DNA from: Clostridia bacterium
Lineage (GTDB): Bacteria; Bacillota; Clostridia; Oscillospirales; CAG-272
Reading direction: 5' to 3'
Length of the DNA stretch: 64,000 nucleotides
NCBI GenBank assembly: GCA_017399305.1
Contig: JAFQDK010000005.1
Coordinates: forward strand, 18,791 to 82,790
Under the pieces are notes generated by a model. It worked only from the letters and a program-made list of their open reading frames with translations. It searched no databases and was not told the origin of the DNA. A program made the translations under genes and the position numbers. Below, one piece after another: positions 51,813 through 60,947 of the stretch (within the stretch, counting starts at the first letter, position 1; every line of letters begins with the position of its first letter).

Positions 51813-53558
51813 ATGGGACTTTTTGATGTATTAAATCTTATAGGTGGACTTTGTTTGTTCCTCTTCGGTATGAATCTCATGGGCGAGGCACTTGAGCGAA
51901 GAACTGGCAGTGGTCTTCGTACCATTTTAAGTAAACTTACAACAAAAAAATCTGCCGGTTTTCTAACGGGACTTGCCGTTACTTCAGTTATTCAGAGTTC
52001 ATCTGCGACAACAGTTATGGTAGTCGGCTTTGTAAACTCTGGATTACTGGCTCTTAATCAGGCTATTAATGTTATAATGGGTGCAAATGTAGGTACGACT
52101 GTAACAGCATGGCTTCTCAGTCTTGGCGGCATCGAAAGTGATGTGCTATGGGTCCAGCTGTTAAAGCCTACTTCATTTACTCCTGTTCTTGCACTCGTAG
52201 GCATTATTTTTACTATGTTCTTCAAGTCGCAGAAGAAAAAGGACACAGGCGTAATTCTTCTTGCCTTTGCAACTCTTATGTTCGGCATGGATACCATGTC
52301 CGCTTCTGTAAGCGGACTTAAGGATGTGCCTGAGTTCCAGCAGCTCTTTGTTACATTCTCCAATCCTATTCTTGGTGTATTGGCAGGCGCAATCCTCACT
52401 GCAATTATTCAGTCGAGTTCTGCATCAGTCGGTATTCTTCAGGCGCTCTCCGCAACAGGCGCTGTCAGCATGGGAGCCGCTATCCCGATTATAATGGGAC
52501 AGAATATAGGTACATGTATTACAGCGATACTTTCTTCTTTCGGTACAAACAAGAATGCAAAGCGTGCGGCACTTGTTCACCTTTCGTTCAATGTTATTGG
52601 TACTGTCGTATGGCTTATACTTTTCTGTATTGCAAAGGCACTCTTTGAGATTCCGCTTCTCGGCGAGCCTGCAAGCGAGTTCCTCATTGCTGTTGCTCAT
52701 TCTGCATTCAACATTGCATGTACACTGCTCCTGCTCCCCATGTCAAAACTTCTTGAAAAGCTTGCTTTGACGCTTATTCCCGAAACTAAAACTCCTGAAA
52801 AGAAAGAAGAACTTGATGAGCGTCTTCTTGCAACTCCTTCTGTTGCACTTCAGCGTTGTCATGAGGTTTCTGTTGAGATGGCAGAGGTTGCTGTTGCAAC
52901 TCTTAAAGAGGGAATTGAATCTCTTACAAATTATTCGCCTGAACTTGCTGAGAGTGTTCGAGAAAAAGAGGATAGAACCGACCACTATGAGGATATCCTC
53001 GGTTCTTATCTTGTAAAACTCAGCACACTCCAGATAAGCGAAAGCGACAGCGCTGAAGCAGCGATGTTGCTTAAGGTTATCAGTGACTTTGAAAGAATTT
53101 CCGACCACGGCGTAAATATTCTTGAATCCGCAGAGGAAATGCGCGATAAAGATGTTAAGTTCTCTGAGTCTGCAACAAAGGAAATCAAAGTACTCGCAGC
53201 TGCTGTTGATGAAATCCTTGACCTTTCGCTCAAGGCGTTCAAAGACAACGATGCGGAGGCAATTGCCGCAATTGAGCCACTTGAGCAGGTTATTGACGGT
53301 CTTAAAGAACAGCTTCGCACAAATCATATTCTCCGTCTCCAGCAGGGCAACTGTACCATCGAAACAGGTTTTGTATGGACAGACTTGCTCACCAACTTTG
53401 AGCGCACCGGTGACCATTGCTCCAATATCGCAGGTTGTATTCTCGATTTCCATATTCATAATATGAATATACATGAGAATGTACGCGCCATACACTCCGC
53501 AGCTTCTGATTATCAGGAAAGATATGAAGAATACAATAGAAAATATACTCTTGCATAA
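51813..53558 (+). CDS. Na/Pi cotransporter family protein with PhoU-like tail
   Basis: ATG 51813 lies eight bases after AAAAGGA; an in-frame ATG at 51795 overlaps it. The 581 residues are two inverted Na/Pi-cotransporter repeats with the duplicated VIQSSSATTVMVVGF and IIQSSSASVGILQAL motifs. About eight membrane segments (to near 320) are followed by a cytoplasmic PhoU-like helical domain (about 345-560). YjbB-type members move phosphate, usually by sodium coupling. A TATAAT at 51774-51779 is the likely -10. A GC-rich terminator follows, into which the decayed phage protein runs. Confidence 0.9.
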   Translation: MGLFDVLNLIGGLCLFLFGMNLMGEALERRTGSGLRTILSKLTTKKSAGFLTGLAVTSVIQSSSATTVMVVGFVNSGLLALNQAINVIMGANVGTTVTAWLLSLGGIESDVLWVQLLKPTSFTPVLALVGIIFTMFFKSQKKKDTGVILLAFATLMFGMDTMSASVSGLKDVPEFQQLFVTFSNPILGVLAGAILTAIIQSSSASVGILQALSATGAVSMGAAIPIIMGQNIGTCITAILSSFGTNKNAKRAALVHLSFNVIGTVVWLILFCIAKALFEIPLLGEPASEFLIAVAHSAFNIACTLLLLPMSKLLEKLALTLIPETKTPEKKEELDERLLATPSVALQRCHEVSVEMAEVAVATLKEGIESLTNYSPELAESVREKEDRTDHYEDILGSYLVKLSTLQISESDSAEAAMLLKVISDFERISDHGVNILESAEEMRDKDVKFSESATKEIKVLAAAVDEILDLSLKAFKDNDAEAIAAIEPLEQVIDGLKEQLRTNHILRLQQGNCTIETGFVWTDLLTNFERTGDHCSNIAGCILDFHIHNMNIHENVRAIHSAASDYQERYEEYNRKYTLA

Positions 53559-53563
53559 CGCTG

Positions 53564-53594
53564 CCCCCCTCGGTATCCCCGAGGGGGATTTTTT
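53564..53594 (+). terminator. Rho-independent terminator
   Basis: CCCCCTCGG-TATCC-CCGAGGGGG followed by ATTTTTTC, directly after the phosphate transporter gene. Confidence 0.9.
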
Positions 53595-54640
53595 CAAAAA
53601 ATAAACGGCACCTACTATGCAGTAGAAGCCGTTCCGGATTCGCAGAATAAAAACACCGCCGATAGCGGTGTGAAGTGGTCGAAAAACATCCCCTTTGAAA
53701 AGCAATTTGAATCCTATAAACAAGATAAAATGGGGAGAAATGAATTTTATCTTGGAGAAACATCTGAATACTTGCAAGCTGCGGATATGGACGCCTTGCC
53801 TGTTGTTATGCCTCAAAAAGTTGTTGATAAAGCACAAAGAGCACCATCATTAGATCGACACGGACATAAAATTACTGATGATGTTATTCTTGAACTTCCA
53901 GAACTTATAAAAAAACCATTAATGGTGTTCTATTCAGAAACCGCGGCGGAAAACGGAATAGAAGGACGTGTGTTAGTTTGTAAGAAAACTGTTAAGGGCG
54001 AAAATGGAATGAGAAGCCCGTTATTTGTAGCTATTCATTTGAATAGGAAGCAGGGCTTTCAAGAAGTTAACCGTATTGCAACTGTTTTTGGGAAAGACAC
54101 CAACCCCTATGATTACATTATTGAACAAACATTGCGCGGCAATCTTTTGGCATATAGCAAAAAAGAAGCCGAAAAACTGCTTCATTCAGTTAGGCGACAA
54201 TTGCCTAAGGAGAACACAGCCTTCGACTTCGACACTATGATACCACATAATGATAATAGTGTCAATACCCAGTCTATGCAAAACTTGCAAAATGATGCAA
54301 GCAGTAATAAAAAATCTGTTACCGGCACGGAGAATATTCTCTTTGAGAGTGAAGCGGAAAAGGCGCAGTATGTCTCTGACAGTTTCAACCTTTCTGGTGC
54401 GGAGAATTACAAGACAGAAGGTTCTATGGAACGCATGAGCAGTATTGCAAATTCTATTGCCAAGGCTCACCGTGTAAACAAGGAAGGCAGAGCGAAGCTC
54501 GGCAATGCTCTTAAAATGGGTGTGCATAATATGTGGAAAGCGAGTCTGACTGCCAGCAAGAATCAGCCTTCGGTTCACTCGCCTACCGTGTTTGCTAACG
54601 CAAACACAAAAACACGGGAAAGAGCGAAGATGAATAGGAT
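53594..54640 (+). pseudogene. Decayed MuF-type/polyvalent phage protein fragment
   Basis: An open frame begins inside the preceding terminator without a start codon (first residues read INGTYYAVEAVPDSQNKN) and continues through GTG 53670. Residues INGTYYAVEAVPDS resemble the end of phage nuclease-like (PBECR-type) modules. The following part (FYLGETSEYLQAADM, LPELIKKPLMVFYS, FVAIHLNR, NPYDYIIEQTLRGN, KEAEKLLHSVRRQLP) resembles the C-terminal domain of MuF-type phage morphogenesis proteins. The last third (about 54320-54630) is unrecognised. The frame then runs antisense through the next gene, so the natural C-terminus is lost too. I read it as a remnant of an integrated element. Family calls are from memory of motif style. 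Confidence 0.6.
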
Positions 54641-54674
54641 AAATAAATCCCGCCATGTGGCGGGATTTATTTAT
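54641..54674. terminator. Hairpin at the end of the flavodoxin-like gene
   Basis: AATAAATCCCGCC-ATGT-GGCGGGATTTATT sits at the junction of the decayed fragment and the reverse-strand reductase gene and overlaps the latter's stop. Confidence 0.75.
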
Positions 54675-55294
54675 CTTATAAAATTTGTTCTTATCTTTTG
54701 TTCTTCGTATTTGGGTGGCTCAATTCCGTTTTGCTTACCGCATTCGATAAGGCGGAGCAACCAAGCGACATTTTCCCCAAGAGTACGCATGGTCTGCATA
54801 CCTTCACCGTCTTGTACAACTTCGTCGGCGTTGCCTCCGTGTACTTGATTCCAATACTGTGATGTAGCAACCACCATGTTGGAAATGCCGAAATATTTGT
54901 TCAATTGATCAAAAGCAGCCGAAGCACCGCCGCGGCGGCAAGAAACAATAGCGGCCCCTACCTTGCCAGCCATTTTTCTGCCTGCAGAGTAGAATAGGCG
55001 GTCTAGAAAAGCAGTCAATGTGCCGTTTGCGGCAGCATAGTATACGGGTGAGCCGATAATAACCGCATCGAATTCATCAAGGCGATCAGCAATAACATTT
55101 ACATCATCATTTACCGCGCATCTTCCTGTTTTAAAACAAGCGCGGCAAGCCATACAACCGGAAACAGGCTTTTTACCGATTTGGTATATCTCCGTTTCAA
55201 TGTTATGTTTGTTCAATACTTTTTCAATTTCGCTGAGAGCCGTATATGTACAACCTTCTTTGTTAGGACTTCCGCAAATCAAAAGAGCTTTCAT
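54671..55294 (-). CDS. NADPH-dependent FMN reductase / iron-sulfur flavoprotein-like
   Basis: Start ATG 55294 lies behind TTGGAGG; 207 residues. A flavodoxin-like fold is seen: the phosphate loop CGSPNKEGCTYTAL binds FMN, IIGSPVYYAAANGTLTAFLDR is the isoalloxazine loop, and VSCRRGGASAAFDQL follows. CMACRACFKTGRC carries a compact cysteine motif (CxxCxxC plus C) like that of iron-sulfur flavoproteins. It is probably a small electron-transfer flavoprotein or quinone/metal reductase. It lies beside the decayed phage fragment; its own codon use looks ordinary. Confidence 0.88.
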   Translation of the reverse strand: MKALLICGSPNKEGCTYTALSEIEKVLNKHNIETEIYQIGKKPVSGCMACRACFKTGRCAVNDDVNVIADRLDEFDAVIIGSPVYYAAANGTLTAFLDRLFYSAGRKMAGKVGAAIVSCRRGGASAAFDQLNKYFGISNMVVATSQYWNQVHGGNADEVVQDGEGMQTMRTLGENVAWLLRLIECGKQNGIEPPKYEEQKIRTNFIR

Positions 55295-55327
55295 AGAACT
55301 TACCTCCAAAGTATATTATATGGTATA

Positions 55328-56611
55328 TTATATGCAAAAAGAGTTTTCGGCGAAATACACCGTCATTGCTTTTACCAGGTCGTCAAGGTCTTTTGCACCG
55401 GCAGTTTCATATACAGAATGCATCGCAAGCTGTGCAAGACCAATATCTACTGTTTTTATAGGAACCATTGTGTTTGCGATTGAACCAAGTGTTGAACCGC
55501 CAACCATATCAGAGCGATTGGCAAAACTTTGAACTGCAACATTTGCTTTTTCACAAACGGTTTTGAAAATCGCAGATGATACGGCATCTGTAGCGTAGCG
55601 CTGATTTGCATTGTATTTAATGACGATTCCACCATTCATTACGGGTGCATTGTTTGCATCTGCAAGTTCTGGGTGATTGGGATGTATAGCATGTGCATTG
55701 TCAGCCGAAACAAGAAAACTGTTCGCAATAATTTGTTGATATTTTTCTTCGTTGAGACCAAGGGAAATGGCGATGCGGCGCAGAGTGTCACGCAGGAAAG
55801 ATGAAGCAGCACCTTGTTTGGTTTCGCTTCCCACTTCTTCATTATCAAATATACAACATACAGATATGGCATCGCTTTCTTTTGCGTTTATAAAACCTTT
55901 CATGCAAGCATATGCACATTCAAGGTCATCAAGCTTAGGCGAAGCAATGTATTCTTTTTGTGCACCAAGCAATGTTCCGTTGTCACGGGAATAAAGGAAA
56001 AGATCTGTACCGAGAATTTCATTTTCTTTTACGCCTGCAGCTTTTGCAACCATCTCCATGAACTTTCCGCTTGAATCTGTGCTGCCAAACAGCGGAATGG
56101 TATCAATGTTTGCGGCATATTTTATACCGTCGTTAGCCGTACGGTTCATGTGAATAGCAACATTGGGGATGATCAAAAGATCACGGTCAATATCTACAAG
56201 CTTTATAGAGAGCTTGTCGCCGCATTTCACTACGATTCTGCCGGCAACAGACAGCGGTCTATCAAACCATGTTGACATCAGCATACCACCATATTTTTCG
56301 GTTTCAAGCTTTACATATGAGCCGGCAGCTTTTTCTGCATTTTCTTTGATTTTGAAAGTGGGAGAGTCGCTGTGAGCGGCAGCCATTATAAAAGCAGAGG
56401 GGGAATTCTTTGGTATCTTGAATGAAACTATTGAAGAATCATAGCGTGTTATGAAGTACTTTTCGCCAGCTTTTAAAGACCAGGTATCAGATTCGCACAA
56501 CTCAGAATATCCATTCTCAATTAGGATCGTTTTAAAGTTTTCAATAACGTGATAGCAGCTTGGGCTGTGTTTTATAAAAGATAGCAGTTCTTTTGCATAC
56601 TTTGTTTTCAT
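55328..56611 (-). CDS. apeB: M18-family aminopeptidase
   Basis: It encodes 427 residues with ATG 56611 behind GAAAGGA. The two-zinc site motifs are present: AAHSDSPTFKIK near 80, SPKLDDLECAY near 225, CIFDNEEVGSETKQGAASS near 255 and SADNAHAIHPNHPE near 305; the final metal His is near VYETAGAKD-HS region (LAMHSVYE). M18 enzymes are cytoplasmic dodecameric aminopeptidases that remove N-terminal, often acidic, residues. The length is normal. The glycosylase gene lies 16 bases upstream on the same strand, so they may be co-transcribed. Confidence 0.93.
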   Translation of the reverse strand: MKTKYAKELLSFIKHSPSCYHVIENFKTILIENGYSELCESDTWSLKAGEKYFITRYDSSIVSFKIPKNSPSAFIMAAAHSDSPTFKIKENAEKAAGSYVKLETEKYGGMLMSTWFDRPLSVAGRIVVKCGDKLSIKLVDIDRDLLIIPNVAIHMNRTANDGIKYAANIDTIPLFGSTDSSGKFMEMVAKAAGVKENEILGTDLFLYSRDNGTLLGAQKEYIASPKLDDLECAYACMKGFINAKESDAISVCCIFDNEEVGSETKQGAASSFLRDTLRRIAISLGLNEEKYQQIIANSFLVSADNAHAIHPNHPELADANNAPVMNGGIVIKYNANQRYATDAVSSAIFKTVCEKANVAVQSFANRSDMVGGSTLGSIANTMVPIKTVDIGLAQLAMHSVYETAGAKDLDDLVKAMTVYFAENSFCI

Positions 56612-56627
56612 ATATAGTCCTTTCGTA

Positions 56628-57113
56628 TTATAAGTACTCTTTGATTATATTCCATTCTTTGATAAGCCGTTCAAGTGACCATGCTGCGTTGGCAGGGCTT
56701 GTAGAGGGCAGTGCGATTGCGTTTCTTTTGTACCTTGGCAGAATATGTTTATCATACAGGGCAGCGGCGGTTTTACCGTTAACAAATATTTGCCGAATAT
56801 CAGCCTGATTGATGATAGTGCCAATATCATTTGGAATGGGATTTTTTATGCTAGCATCGGATGAACCTGTGATCTCACACGATGCTATAACATCCCAAAG
56901 CGCGATACAATTGCTTTGTAAAAGTTCTTTCTTGCTGTCAATTGTTTTTGGAACATCGCATCCTGTCACCAACGAAATAACTTTCCAAAACCTGTTTTGT
57001 GCGTGTCCGTAGAAAAACATAGTTTCTCTTGATTTTACAGAAGGAAACGAACCGAGAATAAGTATTCGTGAGTTTTTATTCCAAAAAGGAGGAATAGGAT
57101 GTTTTATATGCAT
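56628..57113 (-). CDS. Family-6 (hypoxanthine/uracil) DNA glycosylase
   Basis: ATG 57113 (MHIKHPIPPFW) is preferred over TTG 57119; the RBS is weak. It encodes 161 residues of the uracil-DNA-glycosylase fold: ILILGSFPSVKSRE replaces the usual GQDPY motif, as in the hypoxanthine-DNA glycosylase (HDG) family; FYGHAQNRFWKVI and ALWDVIASCE follow, and LPSTSPANAAW is the second catalytic loop. It should excise deaminated bases, chiefly hypoxanthine, in base-excision repair. Confidence 0.9.
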   Translation of the reverse strand: MHIKHPIPPFWNKNSRILILGSFPSVKSRETMFFYGHAQNRFWKVISLVTGCDVPKTIDSKKELLQSNCIALWDVIASCEITGSSDASIKNPIPNDIGTIINQADIRQIFVNGKTAAALYDKHILPRYKRNAIALPSTSPANAAWSLERLIKEWNIIKEYL

Positions 57114-57193
57114 AATCAAAACCTGAATAAAACTAGTATTTTACCTTTCAATTATATATTCAATTCGCCACGTTGTCAAATTTTATTTATCAG

Positions 57194-57222
57194 TTGTTTT
57201 GAATGGCAACATATGATATAAT
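57194..57222 (+). promoter_or_regulatory. Promoter of the TIR gene
   Basis: TTGTTT (57194-57199), a 17-bp spacer and extended -10 TGA-TATAAT (-10 at 57217-57222). Confidence 0.75.
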
Positions 57223-57258
57223 AATAAATAATTGTTTTAAAAGACGAAAGGTGCATAT

Positions 57259-58950
57259 ATGGCAAACAGTATTGATTATTCTCAGTATACTACATATAAT
57301 GGCGATAAACCGTTTGTGTTTATCAGTTATGCACATAAGGATTCTGCCGACGTATTTCCTGTTATAAAATCTTTACAGGAAAGAGGATATCGCGTGTGGT
57401 TTGATATTGGAATTGAGGCAGGGACGGAGTGGGCTAACAATATTGCCGCTCATTTAAAGGATTGCGCTGCTTTTATTGTTTTTATTTCGAAAAGTAGCAT
57501 GGCATCAGAGAATTGTCTTGATGAGATAGCGTACGCCAAGAGTCATCAAAAACCTTCGCTTATGATATTTATGGAGGAAGAAGTTGATGTTCCTGAAGGA
57601 ATTGAGATGCAGACCGCAAGATTTCAGCGTATGTATAAAAACCGTCATGCTTCTCACTTGACTTTTATTGATAAAATTTGTGAGGCGGCATTCCTTGAGG
57701 AGTGCAAAGATGATGCTGATGAAACAAATAACGAAAAGCATCAGCCTACTCATGTAGGCAATCATAAAAAAACACCATGGTTGATATGTGCTTTAGCCTT
57801 GGCGGTTATTGTGATATCGGTTATGGCGGTTGCGCTTTTTATTCGTGATGAAAATGGTGAGCAGAATAATAATGAAGCGGTCGAAACAACTACTGAAACA
57901 ACAGCGGTTGTTATGTCAGATGACCCATATGACTTTACTGTTAAGATTAATGATACCGTATACCAGTTTCCCTGCAATTATGACGCTATGATTGCAAATG
58001 GCTGGACTATCTCTTCAAGTAGTTATAGCCCAGAGTATAAAATAAAAGGTGTATCAAAAGAATCATATTCCATGGCTAACAGCGGATGCGAAATATATGT
58101 TATTTCATACAATCCCAGCGGTAATTCTGAAAGTATTAAGAATTCAAGAATTGTCGGTGCTGAATTCTATTATGATGATGTTATATTTGAATTGCCCGGC
58201 GGCATTACAAATGATTCTACTATTGAGGATATTATCAACGCATATGGCAATCCGAATGAAATTAACGAGTATGTCGGCTATTCTTCGTTAAAATACTATG
58301 CAAATGGTTCGGATAGTAGCTATATTAGTTTTAATGTTTATTTCAGTGATAAAGAGAAAAAGTATTCTTCTGTCAGATTGATTAATCCTGTGGTTGATAA
58401 TAATGTTACTACAGAAACTAATAAAGAACGTCCCAAGTATCTTGATGAATATGTAGCACCGACCGAACTTGGAGATGATATCACATCGGGAATAATAAAG
58501 CTCGAAGGCGATCTTTATAAAGTGCCGTCTACTGTGAGTGCTTTTCTTGATAACGGATGGAAAATTGTAAGCAAACCCGGCTTTGTTGTATCAGGCGGTA
58601 CTGAATACATAAGTTTGCAACGCGGTGATATAGTATATGACATTTCTGTTTATAATTTTGCAGAATATCAAACAACTCCCGAAAACTGTGCGGTACGTTC
58701 TATTCATGTATATGCGTCTGATGATACGGATATAGAATTGCCGGGTGGTATCACCCTTGAGTCCACTATGGATGAGATTGCGACAATTTGTAACGCCGCA
58801 GGCTTTAGGTATTATGACGGGTATTCGCATAGCTATACGTACAGTGACTATGAGAATGAATACAGTGATTTTTATTTAGACATCTCGGTCAGCAAGGAAA
58901 CAAAGAGGATTTCAAGCATCAGTCTTCATGAGTATATTTGGATTCAGTAA
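57259..58950 (+). CDS. Transmembrane TIR-domain protein with duplicated outer domain
   Basis: It encodes 563 residues with ATG 57259 after AAAGG. A bacterial TIR (TIR_2) domain (about 17-150) starts FVFISYAHKDSADV and contains RVWFDIGIEAGTEW and SMASENCLDEIAYAKS; Glu89 sits where NADase TIR domains place the catalytic Glu, next to Cys86. A single membrane helix (about 173-196) preceded by HKKTPW follows, so the TIR should be inside and the remainder outside. A Thr/Glu/Asn linker leads to two related outer repeats (about 218-385 and 408-563), each with a VPS/FPC..NGW strand and a LPGGIT..ST..(E/D)I block. It is monocistronic with no nearby effector partner. It could be a stress or phage sensor that destroys NAD, or a signalling scaffold. 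Confidence 0.85.
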   Translation: MANSIDYSQYTTYNGDKPFVFISYAHKDSADVFPVIKSLQERGYRVWFDIGIEAGTEWANNIAAHLKDCAAFIVFISKSSMASENCLDEIAYAKSHQKPSLMIFMEEEVDVPEGIEMQTARFQRMYKNRHASHLTFIDKICEAAFLEECKDDADETNNEKHQPTHVGNHKKTPWLICALALAVIVISVMAVALFIRDENGEQNNNEAVETTTETTAVVMSDDPYDFTVKINDTVYQFPCNYDAMIANGWTISSSSYSPEYKIKGVSKESYSMANSGCEIYVISYNPSGNSESIKNSRIVGAEFYYDDVIFELPGGITNDSTIEDIINAYGNPNEINEYVGYSSLKYYANGSDSSYISFNVYFSDKEKKYSSVRLINPVVDNNVTTETNKERPKYLDEYVAPTELGDDITSGIIKLEGDLYKVPSTVSAFLDNGWKIVSKPGFVVSGGTEYISLQRGDIVYDISVYNFAEYQTTPENCAVRSIHVYASDDTDIELPGGITLESTMDEIATICNAAGFRYYDGYSHSYTYSDYENEYSDFYLDISVSKETKRISSISLHEYIWIQ

Positions 58951-58951
58951 T

Positions 58952-58984
58952 AAATATCCCTCGCTACGGCGAGGGATATTTATA
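58952..58984 (+). terminator. Hairpin after the TIR gene
   Basis: AAATATCCCTCGC-TAC-GGCGAGGGATATTT followed by a T/A run; a moderately strong terminator. Confidence 0.75.
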
Positions 58985-59049
58985 TATACAAGTTTTTTGT
59001 AGGCTTTACACTATACAACATTTTTTATCAAGTGAGTTTATTTATTGCA

Positions 59050-59078
59050 TTGCTTTTTAAATTTTAATATGATATGAT
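59050..59078 (+). promoter_or_regulatory. Promoter of the hydrogenase operon
   Basis: TTGCTT (59050-59055), a 17-bp spacer, TATGAT (59073-59078); RBS CGGAGG lies at 59105-59110. Confidence 0.65.
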
Positions 59079-59120
59079 TATTCTGTAATATGTTAAAAAT
59101 TTATCGGAGGAAAATGTTCT

Positions 59121-60947
59121 ATGAGTAGACTTGAAGTGACAGCGACTTCTAAAGCCGAAAGAACTGTAAGAGGGCTTTATGACAGTCTAAGTCGCCGTGT
59201 TGCAGCATCACCTGTAGGAAACTGTCCCGTAGAGCTCACATCTGCGTTTTTAAAGCTTTGTCTTGCGCAGAGTTGCGGAAAGTGCGTACCTTGCCGTGTA
59301 GGCCTTGACCGCCTCTCGGCGCTTGTTGACGGTCTTCTTGACGGTGATGGCGATGTAAAGACTATTGATCTTATCGAAAAGACCGCACGTGCTATCGCAG
59401 ATTCTTCGGATTGCGCCATTGGTTTTGAGGCTGCAAAGCTCGTACTTGACGGTATGGCGGCATTCCGTGATGATTATATTTCACATATCGAAAAGGGAAG
59501 ATGTACCTCAAACTTTGCATCTATTCCTTGCACTGTTGAATGTCCTGCTCATGTTGACATTCCCGCATATATAGCGCTTACAGGAGAGGGTAGATTTGCT
59601 GATGCTATCCGCGTTATCCGCAAGGATAATCCGTTCCCCTCTGTTTGCGGACTTATCTGTGAGCATCCGTGTGAAAACCACTGCCGTCGCAGTCTTGTTG
59701 ACAGTGCGGTAAATATCCGCGGTCTTAAGCGTTATGCTATAGATAATGCAGGTAATGTTCCTGTTCCTGCATGTGCTCCTGCTACCGGCAAGACCGTTGC
59801 GGTTATCGGTGGCGGTCCTGCAGGTCTCACAGCGGCGTATTATCTTTCCCTTATGGGACATAAGGTTACCGTATTTGAACAGCGTACACGTCTTGGCGGT
59901 ATGCTTCGCTACGGTATTCCTTGTTACCGTCTGCCTGATTCATATCTTGATGCTGATATTGATGCTATTCTTTCGCTTGGCGTTGATGTAAAGCTTGGTA
60001 TTAAGATAGGCAAGGATGTAACTCTTGACGATCTCCGCCGTGACTATGATAGCGTATATATCACTATCGGTGCACATTCCGACAAGAAGCTTAGAATCGA
60101 AGGAGAGGATGCAGAGGGCGTTATTTCCGCAGTTGAGCTTCTCGGCGGAATCGGCGACAGAGAGATTCCCGACTTTACAGGCAAAAACGTTGTTATCGTC
60201 GGTGGCGGTAACGTTGCAATGGACGTAACAAGAACTTCTATGCGTCTTGGCGCAAAGAGCGTTAAGTGCGTATACCGTCGCAGAATTGATGATATGACTG
60301 CACTTCCTGAGGAAATCGAGGGTGCAATTGCTGAGGGATGCGAGATCGTTGAACTCAAGGCTCCTTCTTATGTAGAAGTGGAAAATGGCAAGGCAAAGGC
60401 ACTTGTTGTTAAACCTCAGGTTATTGGTGCTTACAACCGTGGCAGACCTATGCCTTATAATGCTGACCTTCCCGAGGAGAGAATTCCTTGTGATATAATC
60501 ATTGTTGCAATAGGTCAGGCAATCGAGTCAAAGCATTTTGCTGAGAGTGGCGCACCTCTTGCTTGGGACCAGATTGATGCAAACAAGGCAGGCGAGGTTC
60601 CCGGTCTTGACGGCGTGTTCTCCGGCGGCGATTGCGTAAGCGGACCTTCCACCGTTATCAAGGCTATTGAAGCTGGTAAGGTGGCTGCTGCAAATATTGA
60701 TGAATACCTTGGCGGTCATACCGAAATTGAACTTGATGTTGAAGTTCCTGTTGCTACATATAAATTTAAGACAGCTTGCGGCAGAGTTAACAACTCCGAG
60801 CGTGAGGCTGATGAGAGAAAGCATGACTTTGAACTCATGGAAAAGCCCATGACCAAGGAGGAAGCAATGCAGGAGAGCTCAAGATGCTTGCGTTGTGACC
60901 ACTACGGTTGTGCAACACTTAAAGGAGGCAGAGTGAACAAATGGTAA
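59121..60947 (+). CDS. GltA-like flavoprotein with N-terminal NuoF-type FeS domain, hydrogenase partner
   Basis: It encodes 608 residues. The N-terminus (about 30-120) is the C-terminal iron-sulfur part of NuoF/HydB: SCGKCVPCRVG near 51 and a distal SDCAIGFEA, but without the FMN/NADH-binding half. The remainder is a glutamate-synthase small-subunit-like oxidoreductase: Cys-rich entry (CTVECPAHVDIPAY, CEHPCENHCRR), FAD site VAVIGGGPAGLTAAYYL near 227, NAD(P) site VVIVGGGNVAMD near 356, FSGGDCVSGPSTVIKAI and a terminal SSRCLRCDHYGC. It should pass electrons between NAD(P)H and the hydrogenase encoded directly after it (7-bp overlap). True glutamate synthase is unlikely because the large subunit is absent. 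Confidence 0.88.
   Translation: MSRLEVTATSKAERTVRGLYDSLSRRVAASPVGNCPVELTSAFLKLCLAQSCGKCVPCRVGLDRLSALVDGLLDGDGDVKTIDLIEKTARAIADSSDCAIGFEAAKLVLDGMAAFRDDYISHIEKGRCTSNFASIPCTVECPAHVDIPAYIALTGEGRFADAIRVIRKDNPFPSVCGLICEHPCENHCRRSLVDSAVNIRGLKRYAIDNAGNVPVPACAPATGKTVAVIGGGPAGLTAAYYLSLMGHKVTVFEQRTRLGGMLRYGIPCYRLPDSYLDADIDAILSLGVDVKLGIKIGKDVTLDDLRRDYDSVYITIGAHSDKKLRIEGEDAEGVISAVELLGGIGDREIPDFTGKNVVIVGGGNVAMDVTRTSMRLGAKSVKCVYRRRIDDMTALPEEIEGAIAEGCEIVELKAPSYVEVENGKAKALVVKPQVIGAYNRGRPMPYNADLPEERIPCDIIIVAIGQAIESKHFAESGAPLAWDQIDANKAGEVPGLDGVFSGGDCVSGPSTVIKAIEAGKVAAANIDEYLGGHTEIELDVEVPVATYKFKTACGRVNNSEREADERKHDFELMEKPMTKEEAMQESSRCLRCDHYGCATLKGGRVNKW

Noticed and set aside
52743-53837. A 364-codon reverse frame opposite the phosphate symporter
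   Set aside because: It crosses the terminator at 53564 and shows no domain; a codon-bias shadow of the real gene.
53670-54848. A full 392-codon gene starting at GTG 53670
   Set aside because: The reading frame is open upstream without a start and its last 70 codons are antisense to the reductase gene, so it is a fragment and not a complete gene.
59089-59106. Possible Rex operator ahead of the hydrogenase operon
   Set aside because: TGTTAA matches one half-site, but the other half (TTATCG) does not match TTAACA; too weak.
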